64,000 nt of DNA from Hymenobacter aquaticus (GCF_004765605.1 NZ_SRLC01000002.1:1550001-1614000), one strand, 5' to 3'; positions 1-8,997 are shown, counted from the first letter of the stretch. Notes: generated from the letters alone by a model not told the origin. Made by a program: numbers and translations.

Positions 1-641
1 AGATCCTGGCGGAAATCGGTGGCGGCAAAGGCGTACACGTCCTGCTCCGTGGCCCGGGGCGAGGCAATCTGGCACAGGGCCTGCATCCAGTCCAGCGTGG
101 CCTGGCTCACGGGGTGGCTGATAACGCCCACGCCGTAGAACTTCTTGCCGAAGGTGGCCAGGAAGTCGAACCGGTCTTTGCGGATGCCTTCCACCATCTC
201 ATCGAACACCTTCTTGGGAGCCCCGTCGGGGTTGTCGTCGGTTTGCAGCAGGAAGGGCGTCACGGCCGATACGAAGGCTACGCGGCCCACCCGGGCCCCG
301 CCGTGGCGGCTCATGTAGCGGGCTATTTCGCCGCCGCCCATCGAGAAGCCGACCAGCGTCACGTCCTGCAGATCCAACTCGTCGAGCACGGCTTTCAGGT
401 CGTCGGCCAGCGTGTCGTAGTCGTGGCCTTCCCAGGTTTTGCTCGACTGGCCGAAGCCGCGGCGGGTGTAGGCAATAACGCGGTTGCCGTGCTTGGGCAG
501 CTCGGCCAGCTGGTACTCCCACATTTCGTAGGAAGCGGGCCAGCCGTGAATCAAAACGACGGGGTTGCCCTGGCCCTGGTCGGTGTAGTGCAGTTTAACG
601 TCGTGGCCATTGGCATCTTTGCCGGCGGTGATGTAACTCAT
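1..641 (-). CDS. alpha/beta hydrolase (partial, C-terminus beyond window)
   Basis: An alpha/beta-hydrolase-fold enzyme of the non-haem chloroperoxidase/esterase type, read leftward and cut by the window edge after about 213 codons. The ATG at 641 opens a protein starting MSYITAGKDANG. The oxyanion-hole HGWP motif lies near residue 32 and the nucleophile elbow GFSMGG places the catalytic serine at residue 100. The acid and histidine of the triad lie partly or wholly outside the window. Such enzymes are usually cytosolic and hydrolyse small esters; some show perhydrolase activity. The substrate cannot be told from sequence. The neighbouring lipoprotein gene reads in the same direction 211 bp upstream, so an operon is possible but unproven. 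Confidence 0.85.
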   Translation of the reverse strand, partial: MSYITAGKDANGHDVKLHYTDQGQGNPVVLIHGWPASYEMWEYQLAELPKHGNRVIAYTRRGFGQSSKTWEGHDYDTLADDLKAVLDELDLQDVTLVGFSMGGGEIARYMSRHGGARVGRVAFVSAVTPFLLQTDDNPDGAPKKVFDEMVEGIRKDRFDFLATFGKKFYGVGVISHPVSQATLDWMQALCQIASPRATEQDVYAFAATDFRQD

Positions 642-852
642 GGGAATAGGGGTGTAGATGGTTGCAGAACACTGTTGGCGAATGTTTACTGCCCGCTTCC
701 TCCCTGAGTTACGGCTAGGCTTGCGGCGTCAGGAAGCCCGAAACGGCTTTTACTCTATAAAGCCGAAAGCCCAGCCGTTGAACTCCAGCTACAGCCCGAC
801 GAAATATTATTTAGCCCTCTGTTGTTTTTACCCAGTTCCAACTAGCCCCACA

Positions 853-1452
853 TTACGCCACCCACAGGCCACGCCGCTGAATAATTACCCAGCGGCCTTG
901 TTGTTTTTGGGCAAGTAGCAGCGTGCCTTCCGCACAGTCCTCACCGCAGGCCAGGGAGTGCACAAAGCAAGCTTCGGTGAAGTCGCGGTTGAAAATAATC
1001 CGGGAAAGCCCAATTCCGACGAATGGCTGCGGCAAGTGGTCTGAACGCCGAACGGTTACCACCTGAAAACCCCGTTGTTTGATCAGGGCAACTACGATAG
1101 TCGGCAGAGCAACTGTTTCGGTCAGTGAGTCATTGTGGACTTTTAGCAGGTGTCTCTGCGCGGCTGGATCTGCTTTGCCAATTCCTATTGTGCGGTGGCG
1201 AGGCCAATGACTTTTCTTGCCGTAGAGCGAATCGGCGACGTACAGCGGTATGCCAACCGTATCAGTCACCTGAGCACCTGGCAGTGGCGGAAGCGGCATT
1301 CGATGAGCCGCAATGATTTCGTCAAACAGATCAACGAGCACCTGGGCCTCCTGCTGGCGGTAATAGGCTGGGTCAGGTCCGCTCGTATCCGGGGCCTTTT
1401 GGCAAGCGCCACTTAGCATAACCAATGCGCCAATCATCAGCCAGTTTTTCAT
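853..1452 (-). CDS. hypothetical lipoprotein
   Basis: A 199-residue protein with a clear lipoprotein signal: MKNWLMIGALVML followed by lipobox LSGAC, so Cys17 should be lipidated after export. The mature part has no domain I recognise. It contains several cysteines (CFVHSLACGEDC) near residues 163-174 that could form disulfides or bind metal. It is transcribed divergently from rpsA, whose annotated start lies 177 bp away. A cell-envelope location is well supported by the signal; function is unknown. Confidence 0.7.
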   Translation of the reverse strand: MKNWLMIGALVMLSGACQKAPDTSGPDPAYYRQQEAQVLVDLFDEIIAAHRMPLPPLPGAQVTDTVGIPLYVADSLYGKKSHWPRHRTIGIGKADPAAQRHLLKVHNDSLTETVALPTIVVALIKQRGFQVVTVRRSDHLPQPFVGIGLSRIIFNRDFTEACFVHSLACGEDCAEGTLLLAQKQQGRWVIIQRRGLWVA

Positions 1453-1511
1453 GCCCGCAAAGTAGTGCTTTCCAAGTGCTTCGGTCTCTGGGAAACTTGC
1501 CTATCATTCCG

Positions 1512-1519
1512 TATCTTTG
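1512..1519 (+). promoter_or_regulatory. -7 element TATCTTTG upstream of rpsA
   Basis: A perfect match to the Bacteroidota -7 consensus TAnnTTTG, about 110 bp upstream of the rpsA ATG. No good TTTG lies at the usual 17-23 bp upstream; the nearest TTG (1497-1499) is only 12 bp away. The long leader that results could carry S1 autoregulation, as known in other bacteria, but no specific structure is claimed. Confidence 0.5.
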
Positions 1520-1628
1520 CCGCCCCGCCAGGGTGGCGGGGTCTGAGGCTGAGCTTCAGGAAGTTACTCATAACGCGGACCCGGATTTGATCCTAGGCCG
1601 GCCGTGTATAGTAGGATCAACCAGTATT

Positions 1629-3665
1629 ATGGCAGTAGAAGTAGTAGACAACTTCGATTGGGACAACGTCGGAGCTTCGCAGTTCGGTGGTAACTATACC
1701 GCTGAGCAGCGCGCCGAGATGGAGCAGATGTACGGCGACACGCTGACGACTGTGCAGGAAGAAGAAGTGGTGAAAGGTACCGTAGTTGGTATCACCGACC
1801 GCGACGTTATCCTGAACATCGGCTTCAAGTCGGACGGCCTGGTGCCCCTGTCGGAATTCCGCGACCTGACCGACCTCAAAATCGGTGACCAGGTGGAGGT
1901 ATTCATCGAAGACCAGGAAGATTCCAACGGTCAGCTGATCCTGAGCCGCAAGAAGGCCAAGATCAAGCAGGCCTGGAAGTCGATTTACGACGCGCTGGAG
2001 AATGACACCATTCTCGAGGGCGTGGTTAAGCGTCGGACCAAAGGTGGTCTGATCATGGATCTGGACGGCGTAGAGGCCTTCCTGCCCGGCTCGCAGATTG
2101 ACGTGAAGCCCATCCGTGACTTCGACATTTATGTCGGCCGTCGTATGGAAGTGAAGGTTGTGAAAATCAACGCCGCTTTCGACAACGTAGTAGTATCGCA
2201 CAAAGTCCTGATCGAGAAAGACCTCGAGAAGCAGCGCGAAGCTATCCTCAACAACCTGGAGAAAGGCCAGATCCTCGAAGGCGTTATCAAGAACATGACC
2301 AACTTCGGCGTGTTCATCGACCTGGGTGGTGTCGACGGTCTGCTGCACATCACGGACATCTCGTGGGGCCGCATCGCACATCCTTCGGAAGTGCTGCAGC
2401 TCGACCAGAAACTGAACGTGGTTGTTCTGGACTTCGACGAAGCCAAGAAGCGTATCTCGCTCGGCCTGAAGCAGCTGACTCCCCACCCATGGGATTCGCT
2501 GGTCGCCGAAATGGGCGTAGGCTCGAAGGTGAAAGGCCGCATCGTGAACGTAGCTGATTACGGCGCGTTCATGGAAATCATCCCCGGCGTGGAAGGTCTG
2601 ATCCACGTGTCGGAGATGAGCTGGAGCCAGCACCTGCGCAACCCGCAGGACTTCATCAAGCAGGGCGACGTAGTAGAGGCTCAGATCCTGACCCTCGACC
2701 GCGACGACCGTAAGATGAGCCTGGGCATCAAGCAACTGACCGAAGATCCATGGACCCGCGCTGACTTCGGCACGAAGTACGCCGTAGGCACCAAGCACAA
2801 CGGTCTGGTGCGCAACCTGACCAACTTCGGCCTGTTCGTAGAGCTGGAAGAAGGCGTAGACGGCCTGGTGCACGTGTCCGACCTGTCGTGGACCAAGAAG
2901 ATCAAGCACCCCTCCGAAATGGTGAAGGTGGGCGACCGTCTGGACGTGCAGGTACTGGAGCTCGACGTAGCCAACCGTCGTCTGGCCCTGGGCCACAAGC
3001 AGCTGGAAGAAAACCCCTGGGATACGTTCCAGACGGTATTCACCCCCGGCTCGGTTCACAAGGCTACCATCACCGAGAAAAACGACCGGGGTGCCGTGCT
3101 CGAGCTGCCCTACGGCATCGAGGGCTTCGCTTACCCCAAGTCGCTGCAGAAAGAAGACGGCTCGCAGGCTGAGAACGGCGAACAGCTGGACTTCCGCGTA
3201 GTTGAATTCTCGAAGGACGACCGTCGGATCGTGCTGTCGCACACGGCTGCTTACAACCAGCAGGCTGAAGAGGAAAGCCGCGCTTCGAAATTCACCAAGA
3301 AGAAGCCCGCCGGCGGTGCCGGTGCTGCTGCTCAGGGTGAAGGCAAGCTCAGCGACCTGAAGAAGCCCGCCGCTGGCGAGAAGTCGACCCTGGGTGACCT
3401 GGATGCTCTGTCCGCCCTGCGCGACAAGATGATGGGCACCGAGCGTCAGGCTGGCGAGCAGAAGCTGCAGGCTACGGCCGAGTCGAAAGCTCCCAAGGCT
3501 GAGGCTACCGAGGCTCCTGCCGAAGGTGGTATCCTGGCGGCCGTGACCGGTGCTGCTTCGGCCGCTCTGGACAAGGTAACCGAGGTTGCCGGCGACGTAG
3601 TTGACACCGTGAAGCACGCCCTGTCGAACGACGAAGCTGACAAGAAAGACGAAGAGAAAGCCTAA
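1629..3665 (+). CDS. rpsA: 30S ribosomal protein S1
   Basis: Ribosomal protein S1 binds mRNA on the small subunit and helps start translation, which matters in a phylum that seldom uses Shine-Dalgarno pairing. The frame is open from 1425, but the ATG at 1629 (MAVEVVDNFDW) gives a 678-residue protein of normal Bacteroidota type; the upstream extension is not protein-like. Six S1 (OB-fold) repeats are visible, roughly at residues 38-108, 125-190, 208-280, 293-368, 380-455 and 468-540. Repeats 3 to 5 carry the usual G-V-x-G-L-x-H-V/I-S/T-D/E-x-S-W signature. A Lys/Ala/Glu-rich acidic tail of about 130 residues follows, as in relatives. A strong terminator lies 26 bp past the stop. Confidence 0.95.
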   Translation: MAVEVVDNFDWDNVGASQFGGNYTAEQRAEMEQMYGDTLTTVQEEEVVKGTVVGITDRDVILNIGFKSDGLVPLSEFRDLTDLKIGDQVEVFIEDQEDSNGQLILSRKKAKIKQAWKSIYDALENDTILEGVVKRRTKGGLIMDLDGVEAFLPGSQIDVKPIRDFDIYVGRRMEVKVVKINAAFDNVVVSHKVLIEKDLEKQREAILNNLEKGQILEGVIKNMTNFGVFIDLGGVDGLLHITDISWGRIAHPSEVLQLDQKLNVVVLDFDEAKKRISLGLKQLTPHPWDSLVAEMGVGSKVKGRIVNVADYGAFMEIIPGVEGLIHVSEMSWSQHLRNPQDFIKQGDVVEAQILTLDRDDRKMSLGIKQLTEDPWTRADFGTKYAVGTKHNGLVRNLTNFGLFVELEEGVDGLVHVSDLSWTKKIKHPSEMVKVGDRLDVQVLELDVANRRLALGHKQLEENPWDTFQTVFTPGSVHKATITEKNDRGAVLELPYGIEGFAYPKSLQKEDGSQAENGEQLDFRVVEFSKDDRRIVLSHTAAYNQQAEEESRASKFTKKKPAGGAGAAAQGEGKLSDLKKPAAGEKSTLGDLDALSALRDKMMGTERQAGEQKLQATAESKAPKAEATEAPAEGGILAAVTGAASAALDKVTEVAGDVVDTVKHALSNDEADKKDEEKA

Positions 3666-3690
3666 GCTTGCTCGAAGTCGAGAATAGAAG

Positions 3691-3719
3691 AGGCCCCGGC
3701 GCAAGTCGGGGCCTTTTTT
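3691..3719 (+). terminator. rho-independent terminator after rpsA
   Basis: Stem GGCCCCG / CGGGGCC with an 8-nt loop followed by six T residues, 26 bp after the rpsA stop codon. Confidence 0.9.
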
Positions 3720-3847
3720 ATGGCCTGCCTGCCAGGCTGCCTGAGGCGGCGGGGTAAGGGGGGCTTGCAGCGGCTGATTTCTAAGGTATTTCTTCTGCCA
3801 GAAAGCCAGCGGCTTAAGCCGAAAAGCAAGGAAAAACGCCCGTTTGA

Positions 3848-3878
3848 TTTGGAAAAGGAAGAATATGCCGTAGCTTTG
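3848..3878 (+). promoter_or_regulatory. tRNA-Cys promoter (TTTG-N19-TAGCTTTG)
   Basis: TTTG at 3848-3851, exactly 19 bp, then TAGCTTTG at 3871-3878. This matches both boxes of the Bacteroidota housekeeping promoter at the preferred spacing. The mature tRNA begins 18 bp downstream. Confidence 0.8.
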
Positions 3879-3895
3879 CAACCCAATCCACACCC

Positions 3896-3966
3896 GGTGA
3901 CGTGACCGAGTGGCTAGGTAGAGGTCTGCAAAACCTCCTACAGCGGTTCGAATCCGCTCGTCACCT
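3896..3966 (+). tRNA. tRNA-Cys (anticodon GCA)
   Basis: A 71-nt cloverleaf. Acceptor stem GGTGACG pairs with CGTCACC. The anticodon arm is GAGGT-CTGCAAA-ACCTC with anticodon GCA, and the T arm has the TTCGAAT loop closed by GCGG/CCGC. The discriminator base is T (U73), the known identity base for tRNA-Cys. The 3' CCA is not encoded, so it must be added enzymatically. Confidence 0.95.
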
Positions 3967-4002
3967 CTCTTTATTTTAGTTCCTGTTTTCAGTAGCTCTG
4001 TG

Positions 4003-4033
4003 CCCCGGTCGATTAGCCCCGACCGGGGTTTTT
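4003..4033 (+). terminator. terminator after tRNA-Cys
   Basis: Stem CCCCGGTC / GACCGGGG with a 10-nt loop followed by a run of five T residues, about 37 bp past the tRNA. Confidence 0.8.
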
Positions 4034-4181
4034 GCTTTTCCGGCCCACCGACATAGCGAACAATACATATTTTTTACCGGGGTTTTATTCGCCGCCGCTG
4101 CCGGTGATTATCTGAGCGTGAAATACTTTGGCATAAATGCGTAAAACCGCCCGCCGCGCAAGTTTCTTGAATCATTATCCC

Positions 4182-4189
4182 TACATTTC
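4182..4189 (+). promoter_or_regulatory. candidate -7 element TACATTTC upstream of cphA
   Basis: Seven of eight positions match TAnnTTTG, 51 bp upstream of the cphA ATG. No TTTG box lies at the usual spacing, so this is a weak call. The rest of 4034-4181 shows nothing I can name. Confidence 0.35.
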
Positions 4190-4240
4190 ATTTCCGCGTA
4201 CAAGCGCGCACGCACGTATTCCCTTTCCGCCTTTCACCTT

Positions 4241-6880
4241 ATGAAAATTATTGATCTGCGCACCATGCGCGGCCCCAGCTACTGGTCAGTTAAACACCAC
4301 AAGCTCATTGTGATGAAAGTTGACCTGGAAGACCAGGCCGATAAATGGTCGAACCACTTTCCCGCGCTGGCCGAGCAGCTGCCCAAGCTACTGCCCGAGC
4401 TGGGCCAGGCACCCGCCACGGAAACCGAGAAATCAGTGTACAAACACCCACCACTGACGGCCGACCAGCTGCTGGATGGGGAGCCCCTCGGGCACGTTAT
4501 TCAGCACGTGGCGCTGGCCTTGCAGCGCATGGCCGGCATGCCCGTGTACTGGGGCAAGTCGTATCCGGCGCACCAGGCTGGCGTGGAGTTCGTGGTATTT
4601 GCCTACCAGGAAGAGCGGGCCGGCCGCGTGGCGGCCGAGTCGGCGGTGCAGCTGGTGGAGGATCTGAGCCAGAACCGGCCCGTCAACGTGAAGGCCATCG
4701 TGGACGAGCTGCACGAGATTCGGGAAGACGAGTTTGTGGGGCCTAGCACCTGGAGCATCGTGTCGGAGGCGGCCTCGCGCAACATTCCCTACATTCAGCT
4801 CAAGAACAGCAACATCATTCAGCTGGGCTACGGCGTCAACCAGAAGCGCATCTGGGCCACCACGACCAGCTACACCTCGCACGCCGGGGTGGAGGTGGCC
4901 GGCAATAAAAACCGCACCAAGGCCATGCTGAAGGATGCGGGCGTGCCGGTGCCCAAGGGTACCACCGTCTATTCGGAAGCCGGCCTGCGCGACGCCATCG
5001 ACGAGCTGGGCTTTCCCATCGTGACCAAGCCCCTGGACGGCAACCACGGCAAGGGCGCGACCATCCGCATTATGAACTGGGATGATGCCGTGGAAGGCCT
5101 CAAAGCCGCGCAAGCGTACTCCCGGGCCGTTATCGTCGAGCAGTTCATTGAGGGCGACGATCACCGCCTGCTGGTCGTGAACGGCAAGCTCATTGCCGCC
5201 GCCCGGCGTACGCCGGCCGCCGTAACCGGCAACGGCACCAATACCATTCAGGAGCTCATCAACGAGGTCAACAAGGACCCGCGCCGTGGCATCGGCCACG
5301 AGAAAGTGCTGACCAGCATCAAGGCCGACCAGCACACGCTGGACATTCTGCGCGCCCACGATCTGACGCTGGACTCGGTGCTGCCGGAAGGCCAGCAGCT
5401 GTACCTGAAAAGCACCGCCAACATCAGCACCGGCGGCACGGCTACCGACGTCACCGACCTGGTGCATCCCTACAACGTGCTGCTGGCCCAGCGCGTGGCC
5501 GGCATCGTCGGCCTGGATATCTGCGGCATCGACGTGCTGACTTCCGACATTGCCATTCCCCTGAACGAGACGCGCGGGGCGGTAATTGAGGTAAACGCCG
5601 CGCCGGGCTTCCGGATGCACATTTCGCCCGCCGACGGTCTGCCCCGCAACGTGGCCGAGCCGGTGGTGGACATGCTGTTTCCGCCCGGCAGCAACGCCCG
5701 GATTCCGATTTTTGCCGTGACCGGCACCAACGGTAAAACCACGACCACCCAGCTGTTGTCGCACATTGTGGCCTCGAAGGGCTACAAGGTGGGTCATACC
5801 ACGACCAGCGGCATCTACATTCAAGGCGTGCAGCTGCAGAGTGGCGACTGTACCGGGGGCCAAAGCGCCGAGTTTGTGCTGAAAGACCCCACGGTAAACT
5901 TTGCCGTGCTCGAAACGGCGCGGGGCGGCATGCTTCGCTCCGGCCTGGGCTTCCACACCTGCGACGTGGCGGTAGTAACCAACGTAGCAGCCGACCACCT
6001 GGGCATGCGCGACATCTATACGGTGGAGGAAATGGCCCAGGTGAAGGGCGTGCTGCCGCGGACGGTGCGCAAAAACGGCTGGGCCGTGCTCAACGCCGAC
6101 GACGACCTGGTGTATGCCATGCGGGAGAAGCTGGAGTGCCGCGTGGCTTTGTTCAGCATGGACGAGCACAGCGCCCGGGTGCGGGAGCACGTCGGCAATG
6201 GCGGACTGGCCGCCGTGTACGAGGAAGGCTACATCACCATCTACAAGAACAGCTACAAGCTGCGCATCGACCGGGCCGCTGAGTTTCCGATTACGTTTGG
6301 GGGCCGGGCGACCTTCAACATCGAAAACTCGCTGGCGGCGGCCCTGGCCTGCTACTGCTACGGCTTCGACAAGGACGACATCAAGCTGGCGCTGCGCACG
6401 TTCGTGCCCTCGGCCACCAAGACGCCCGGCCGCATGAACGTCTACAAGTTTCCCAACTTCGAGGTCATCGTCGACTATGCCCACAATACCCACGGCATCG
6501 GTAAGTTCGCGGAGTTCCTGAACGCCACCGAAGCCACCCACAAAGTAGGTGTGGTATCGGGCCTGGGCGACCGGCGCGACGAGGACACGCTGAGCTTCTC
6601 GCGCATCGCCGGCCAGATCTTCGACGAGGTAATCCTGCGCCAAGACCGGGACCTGCGCGGCAAAACCAAGGAGGAGCTTAAGGACATCATGACCCGCGGC
6701 CTGCGCCTGGACAAGCAGGACTTGCCCATCACCTACATCGAAGACGAAATGGACGCCATTGACCACGTGCTCGAAACGGCCAAGCCCGGCTCGGTGGTGG
6801 TGCTCTTCACCGAGAACATCAAGGCCACGCTGAAAAAGCTGGACGAGTTTGAGGCCCGCAGCACGGTGGCCGCTTCGTAA
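4241..6880 (+). CDS. cphA: cyanophycin synthetase
   Basis: An 879-residue CphA1-type enzyme that builds the storage polymer multi-L-arginyl-poly-L-aspartate from Asp, Arg and ATP in the cytosol. The order of parts is the expected one: an N-terminal domain (about 1-220, starting MKIIDLRTMRGPSYW), an ATP-grasp domain (about 225-475, with the glycine-rich loop GNHGKGATI and the metal-site region EVNAAPGF), then a Mur-ligase-like domain with P-loop GTNGKTTTT near residue 494. The length is normal for the family. No cyanophycinase (cphB) or isoaspartyl dipeptidase gene lies in this window. It appears to be a single-gene unit, with a tRNA terminator before it and its own terminator after it. Confidence 0.95.
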   Translation: MKIIDLRTMRGPSYWSVKHHKLIVMKVDLEDQADKWSNHFPALAEQLPKLLPELGQAPATETEKSVYKHPPLTADQLLDGEPLGHVIQHVALALQRMAGMPVYWGKSYPAHQAGVEFVVFAYQEERAGRVAAESAVQLVEDLSQNRPVNVKAIVDELHEIREDEFVGPSTWSIVSEAASRNIPYIQLKNSNIIQLGYGVNQKRIWATTTSYTSHAGVEVAGNKNRTKAMLKDAGVPVPKGTTVYSEAGLRDAIDELGFPIVTKPLDGNHGKGATIRIMNWDDAVEGLKAAQAYSRAVIVEQFIEGDDHRLLVVNGKLIAAARRTPAAVTGNGTNTIQELINEVNKDPRRGIGHEKVLTSIKADQHTLDILRAHDLTLDSVLPEGQQLYLKSTANISTGGTATDVTDLVHPYNVLLAQRVAGIVGLDICGIDVLTSDIAIPLNETRGAVIEVNAAPGFRMHISPADGLPRNVAEPVVDMLFPPGSNARIPIFAVTGTNGKTTTTQLLSHIVASKGYKVGHTTTSGIYIQGVQLQSGDCTGGQSAEFVLKDPTVNFAVLETARGGMLRSGLGFHTCDVAVVTNVAADHLGMRDIYTVEEMAQVKGVLPRTVRKNGWAVLNADDDLVYAMREKLECRVALFSMDEHSARVREHVGNGGLAAVYEEGYITIYKNSYKLRIDRAAEFPITFGGRATFNIENSLAAALACYCYGFDKDDIKLALRTFVPSATKTPGRMNVYKFPNFEVIVDYAHNTHGIGKFAEFLNATEATHKVGVVSGLGDRRDEDTLSFSRIAGQIFDEVILRQDRDLRGKTKEELKDIMTRGLRLDKQDLPITYIEDEMDAIDHVLETAKPGSVVVLFTENIKATLKKLDEFEARSTVAAS

Positions 6881-6903
6881 AGCTGACTTTCGGCCAACAA
6901 AAA

Positions 6904-6931
6904 AGCCCCGCAGTACTGCGGGGCTTTTTTT
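6904..6931 (+). terminator. terminator after cphA
   Basis: Perfect palindrome AGCCCCGCAG-TA-CTGCGGGGCT followed by T6, starting 24 bp after the cphA stop. Its A-rich 5' flank lets it also work leftward for the convergent gene that ends at 7000. Confidence 0.9.
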
Positions 6932-6999
6932 GTGGCTATTCGAATTGGGAAGCAGGGGAGCCGTTCACCGAATCCGACTCAACCTTAACGTCCGTGGTC

Positions 7000-7947
7000 C
7001 TACTTCAGGGTGAACGTCGATTTGCCGATCATCACTCCGCCGGAGTACAGCTCCACGGTGTGCAGGCCGGTTTTGTAAGCGGCTCCCTTGGCGTACACGA
7101 ACTGCACGGGCTGGCGGGTGTTGTCGAACACGATTTCCTGCTTGGCCGTGTAGAAAGCCTCCGCGCCGTCAATCATGAACGTGCCGCCGCCGGTGCTCAG
7201 GTTATACAGGGCCGCGCCGTCGGGCTCGATCAGGCGCATCATGATTTCCTTGGTTTCCTTCGGCGACACGTCGTTGCGGGCCAGGTTGAAGGTCACTTTT
7301 ACCTTTTCCACGCGCTTGGCCCGGAACTCGTTGTCGTCGTCGTCCTTTTCCTTGTTGCGGGAGTTAATCACGCCGACGCGGATATTCTCGGCCTGCAGGC
7401 GCGAGGCAATGTTCACTTTCTCGGCCAGCTCCTGGTTGGAGCGCACTACCGTCGTGATGGTGTCGGTGAGCTTGTTCTGCCGCTCTTTCAGCGTGGTGGT
7501 TTCGGTGTAGAGGGCTTCGTTGTCGCTCTTGAGCTGGGCAATTTCCTCGTCCTTTTTGCGGAGCTGGTTTTCGAAGTTGGCAGCCCGCTGCTTGAAGCGG
7601 TTCTGCTCGGCAATCGAGAAGCTGCCGGCCTTGAAGGAGCGCAGCTTCAGCAAGTCAGCGTTGATGGCGGCAATTTTGGCTTCGAGCGAGTCGTTGGCCA
7701 GGCCCATGCCCTGCACTTCCTGGCTCTGGCGCTCGAAGTCGGCCTTCAGCGTTTCGTACTGCTTGATCTGCTCTTCCAGCTTCGAATCCTTCACTTTCAG
7801 GTCGGCCGTGAGCTGCTCATTCTGTTTACCCTTCTGCTGGTTCATGTAGAACAGCAAACCGTTAATGCCCAGCAGGACCAGGATAAGGGCCACAATCAGC
7901 AGGACACGGTTGTTGTTCTTGGGCTCGGTGCTTTGGTTTTGTTCCAT
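7000..7947 (-). CDS. single-pass membrane protein with long coiled coil
   Basis: A 315-residue protein of unknown function. I chose the ATG at 7947 (MEQNQSTEPKNN) because a good promoter lies just upstream; the frame stays open to 8004. A short polar N-terminus is followed by one transmembrane segment (about 15-35, rich in L, I and V). A coiled coil covers about 40-195 with Lys/Glu/Gln/Leu heptads. An acidic patch (EKDDDDNEF) precedes a C-terminal beta-rich domain of about 100 residues (KVKVTFNLARND to the end). The predicted topology leaves the coiled coil and C-terminal domain on one side of the membrane. Proteins of this plan occur in related genomes as hypotheticals. A scaffold role is only a guess. 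Confidence 0.8.
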   Translation of the reverse strand: MEQNQSTEPKNNNRVLLIVALILVLLGINGLLFYMNQQKGKQNEQLTADLKVKDSKLEEQIKQYETLKADFERQSQEVQGMGLANDSLEAKIAAINADLLKLRSFKAGSFSIAEQNRFKQRAANFENQLRKKDEEIAQLKSDNEALYTETTTLKERQNKLTDTITTVVRSNQELAEKVNIASRLQAENIRVGVINSRNKEKDDDDNEFRAKRVEKVKVTFNLARNDVSPKETKEIMMRLIEPDGAALYNLSTGGGTFMIDGAEAFYTAKQEIVFDNTRQPVQFVYAKGAAYKTGLHTVELYSGGVMIGKSTFTLK

Positions 7948-8003
7948 TGCGGAGGGGGTTAAATGAAGCCCGGACTGTCCGGACGGTGGGTTACCTTTAT
8001 GCA

Positions 8004-8033
8004 CAAAAATAAAGGGATTGGCTACCCAGGCAA
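8004..8033 (-). promoter_or_regulatory. promoter of the coiled-coil membrane gene
   Basis: On the minus strand, TTG (8033-8031), 19 bp, then TATTTTTG (8011-8004). Both boxes fit the Bacteroidota consensus at the preferred spacing, 57 bp upstream of the ATG at 7947. Confidence 0.7.
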
Positions 8034-8059
8034 GTTTCGCGAATAAATACTACATCTGC

Positions 8060-8665
8060 ATGCCATTGGATTCACCGCTCGACGCCGCGTACTGGAGTAC
8101 GCGCTATACGCTGGGGCAAACCGGCTGGGATGCCGGCGCCATAACGCCGCCCCTGCGGGATTATTTTCAGCAGATGACCCTGCCGAAGACGGCCCGGATT
8201 CTGATTCCCGGGGCCGGGCGGGGGTATGAGGCTGAGTATCTGCATGCTGCCGGTTACCCCAACGTTTTCGTGGCCGACATTGCGCCCGAAGCCTTACGCG
8301 ACTTGCAGCAGCGGGTTCCGGATTTCCCGGCGGCCCACCTGCTGGAACAGGATTTTTTCGCGCTGTCCACCGCGCCGCCCTACGATTTAATCGTGGAGCA
8401 AACCTTTTTCTGCGCCCTCGACCCCGCCCTGCGGCCCGCCTACGCCCGGCAGTGCGCCGCGCTGCTGCGGCCCGGCGGCACGCTCATGGGCCTGCTCTTC
8501 GATACCGAGTTCAGCCAGCCCGGCCCACCCTTCGGCGGCAGCCAGGCCGAATATGAATCGTACTTTGCGCCGTATTTCGACTTCGTGCAGTTTGAAACGG
8601 CCCCCAATTCCATTAAGCCCCGGCAGGGGCGGGAGTTGTTTATCTGCTTAACCAGGAAAGCCTAA
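8060..8665 (+). CDS. SAM-dependent methyltransferase, TPMT-like
   Basis: A 201-residue class I methyltransferase related to the thiopurine/thiol S-methyltransferase family. The ATG at 8060 gives MPLDSPLDAAYW; the longer frame from 8018 runs into the divergent promoter region. The SAM-binding loop is PGAGRGYEA near residue 54, followed by an acidic residue in VFVADIAPEA that would hold the ribose. EQTFFCALDP near 113 fits the family motif after strand 4. Relatives methylate thiol, sulfide or selenide groups in the cytosol. The substrate here is not known. It lies head to tail with a small membrane protein gene 22 bp downstream. Confidence 0.85.
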   Translation: MPLDSPLDAAYWSTRYTLGQTGWDAGAITPPLRDYFQQMTLPKTARILIPGAGRGYEAEYLHAAGYPNVFVADIAPEALRDLQQRVPDFPAAHLLEQDFFALSTAPPYDLIVEQTFFCALDPALRPAYARQCAALLRPGGTLMGLLFDTEFSQPGPPFGGSQAEYESYFAPYFDFVQFETAPNSIKPRQGRELFICLTRKA

Positions 8666-8687
8666 GCTTGTGCGCCCGCCCCAAACC

Positions 8688-8972
8688 ATGTTTGCCGCCG
8701 GCATTGCCCTGCTGGGAAAAGTGCTGAACGTCGTGCTGCTCGTGGTGTGCGGCGGGGCAGCGGGCTGGGCCGGGCGGCTGTTTCTGAGCCGGCGGGCGTT
8801 GCCCTACGACGCGGCCGGTCGGTACTACAACGCCCGCACCGGGGTGCTGTACGACCAGCAGATCGTCTGGGTCGCGCTGGGCCTGGCGCTGCTGTTTGGC
8901 CTGCTGACCGGGCTGCTGCTGGTGTCGGCCTACAAGCTCTACTTCCCTTCCAAGCGGCGCCCCGGCCGCTGA
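8688..8972 (+). CDS. small two-pass membrane protein, unknown function
   Basis: A 94-residue protein with two hydrophobic segments (about 3-27 and 60-83), separated by a polar stretch with RYYNARTGVLYD, and ending in a basic tail (KRRPGR). A GTG at 8670 would add six residues and bring the gene within 4 bp of the methyltransferase, which would suggest translational coupling. The sequence does not decide between the two starts. No family is recognised. Confidence 0.55.
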   Translation: MFAAGIALLGKVLNVVLLVVCGGAAGWAGRLFLSRRALPYDAAGRYYNARTGVLYDQQIVWVALGLALLFGLLTGLLLVSAYKLYFPSKRRPGR

Positions 8973-8997
8973 TTTCTTCTACATTCTTCCGCTGCTT

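Noticed and set aside
1617..6766. Long minus-strand open frames opposite rpsA and cphA
   Set aside because: They mirror genuine genes whose families are certain on the plus strand, and their compositions are shadow-like (rich in H, V, Q and R).
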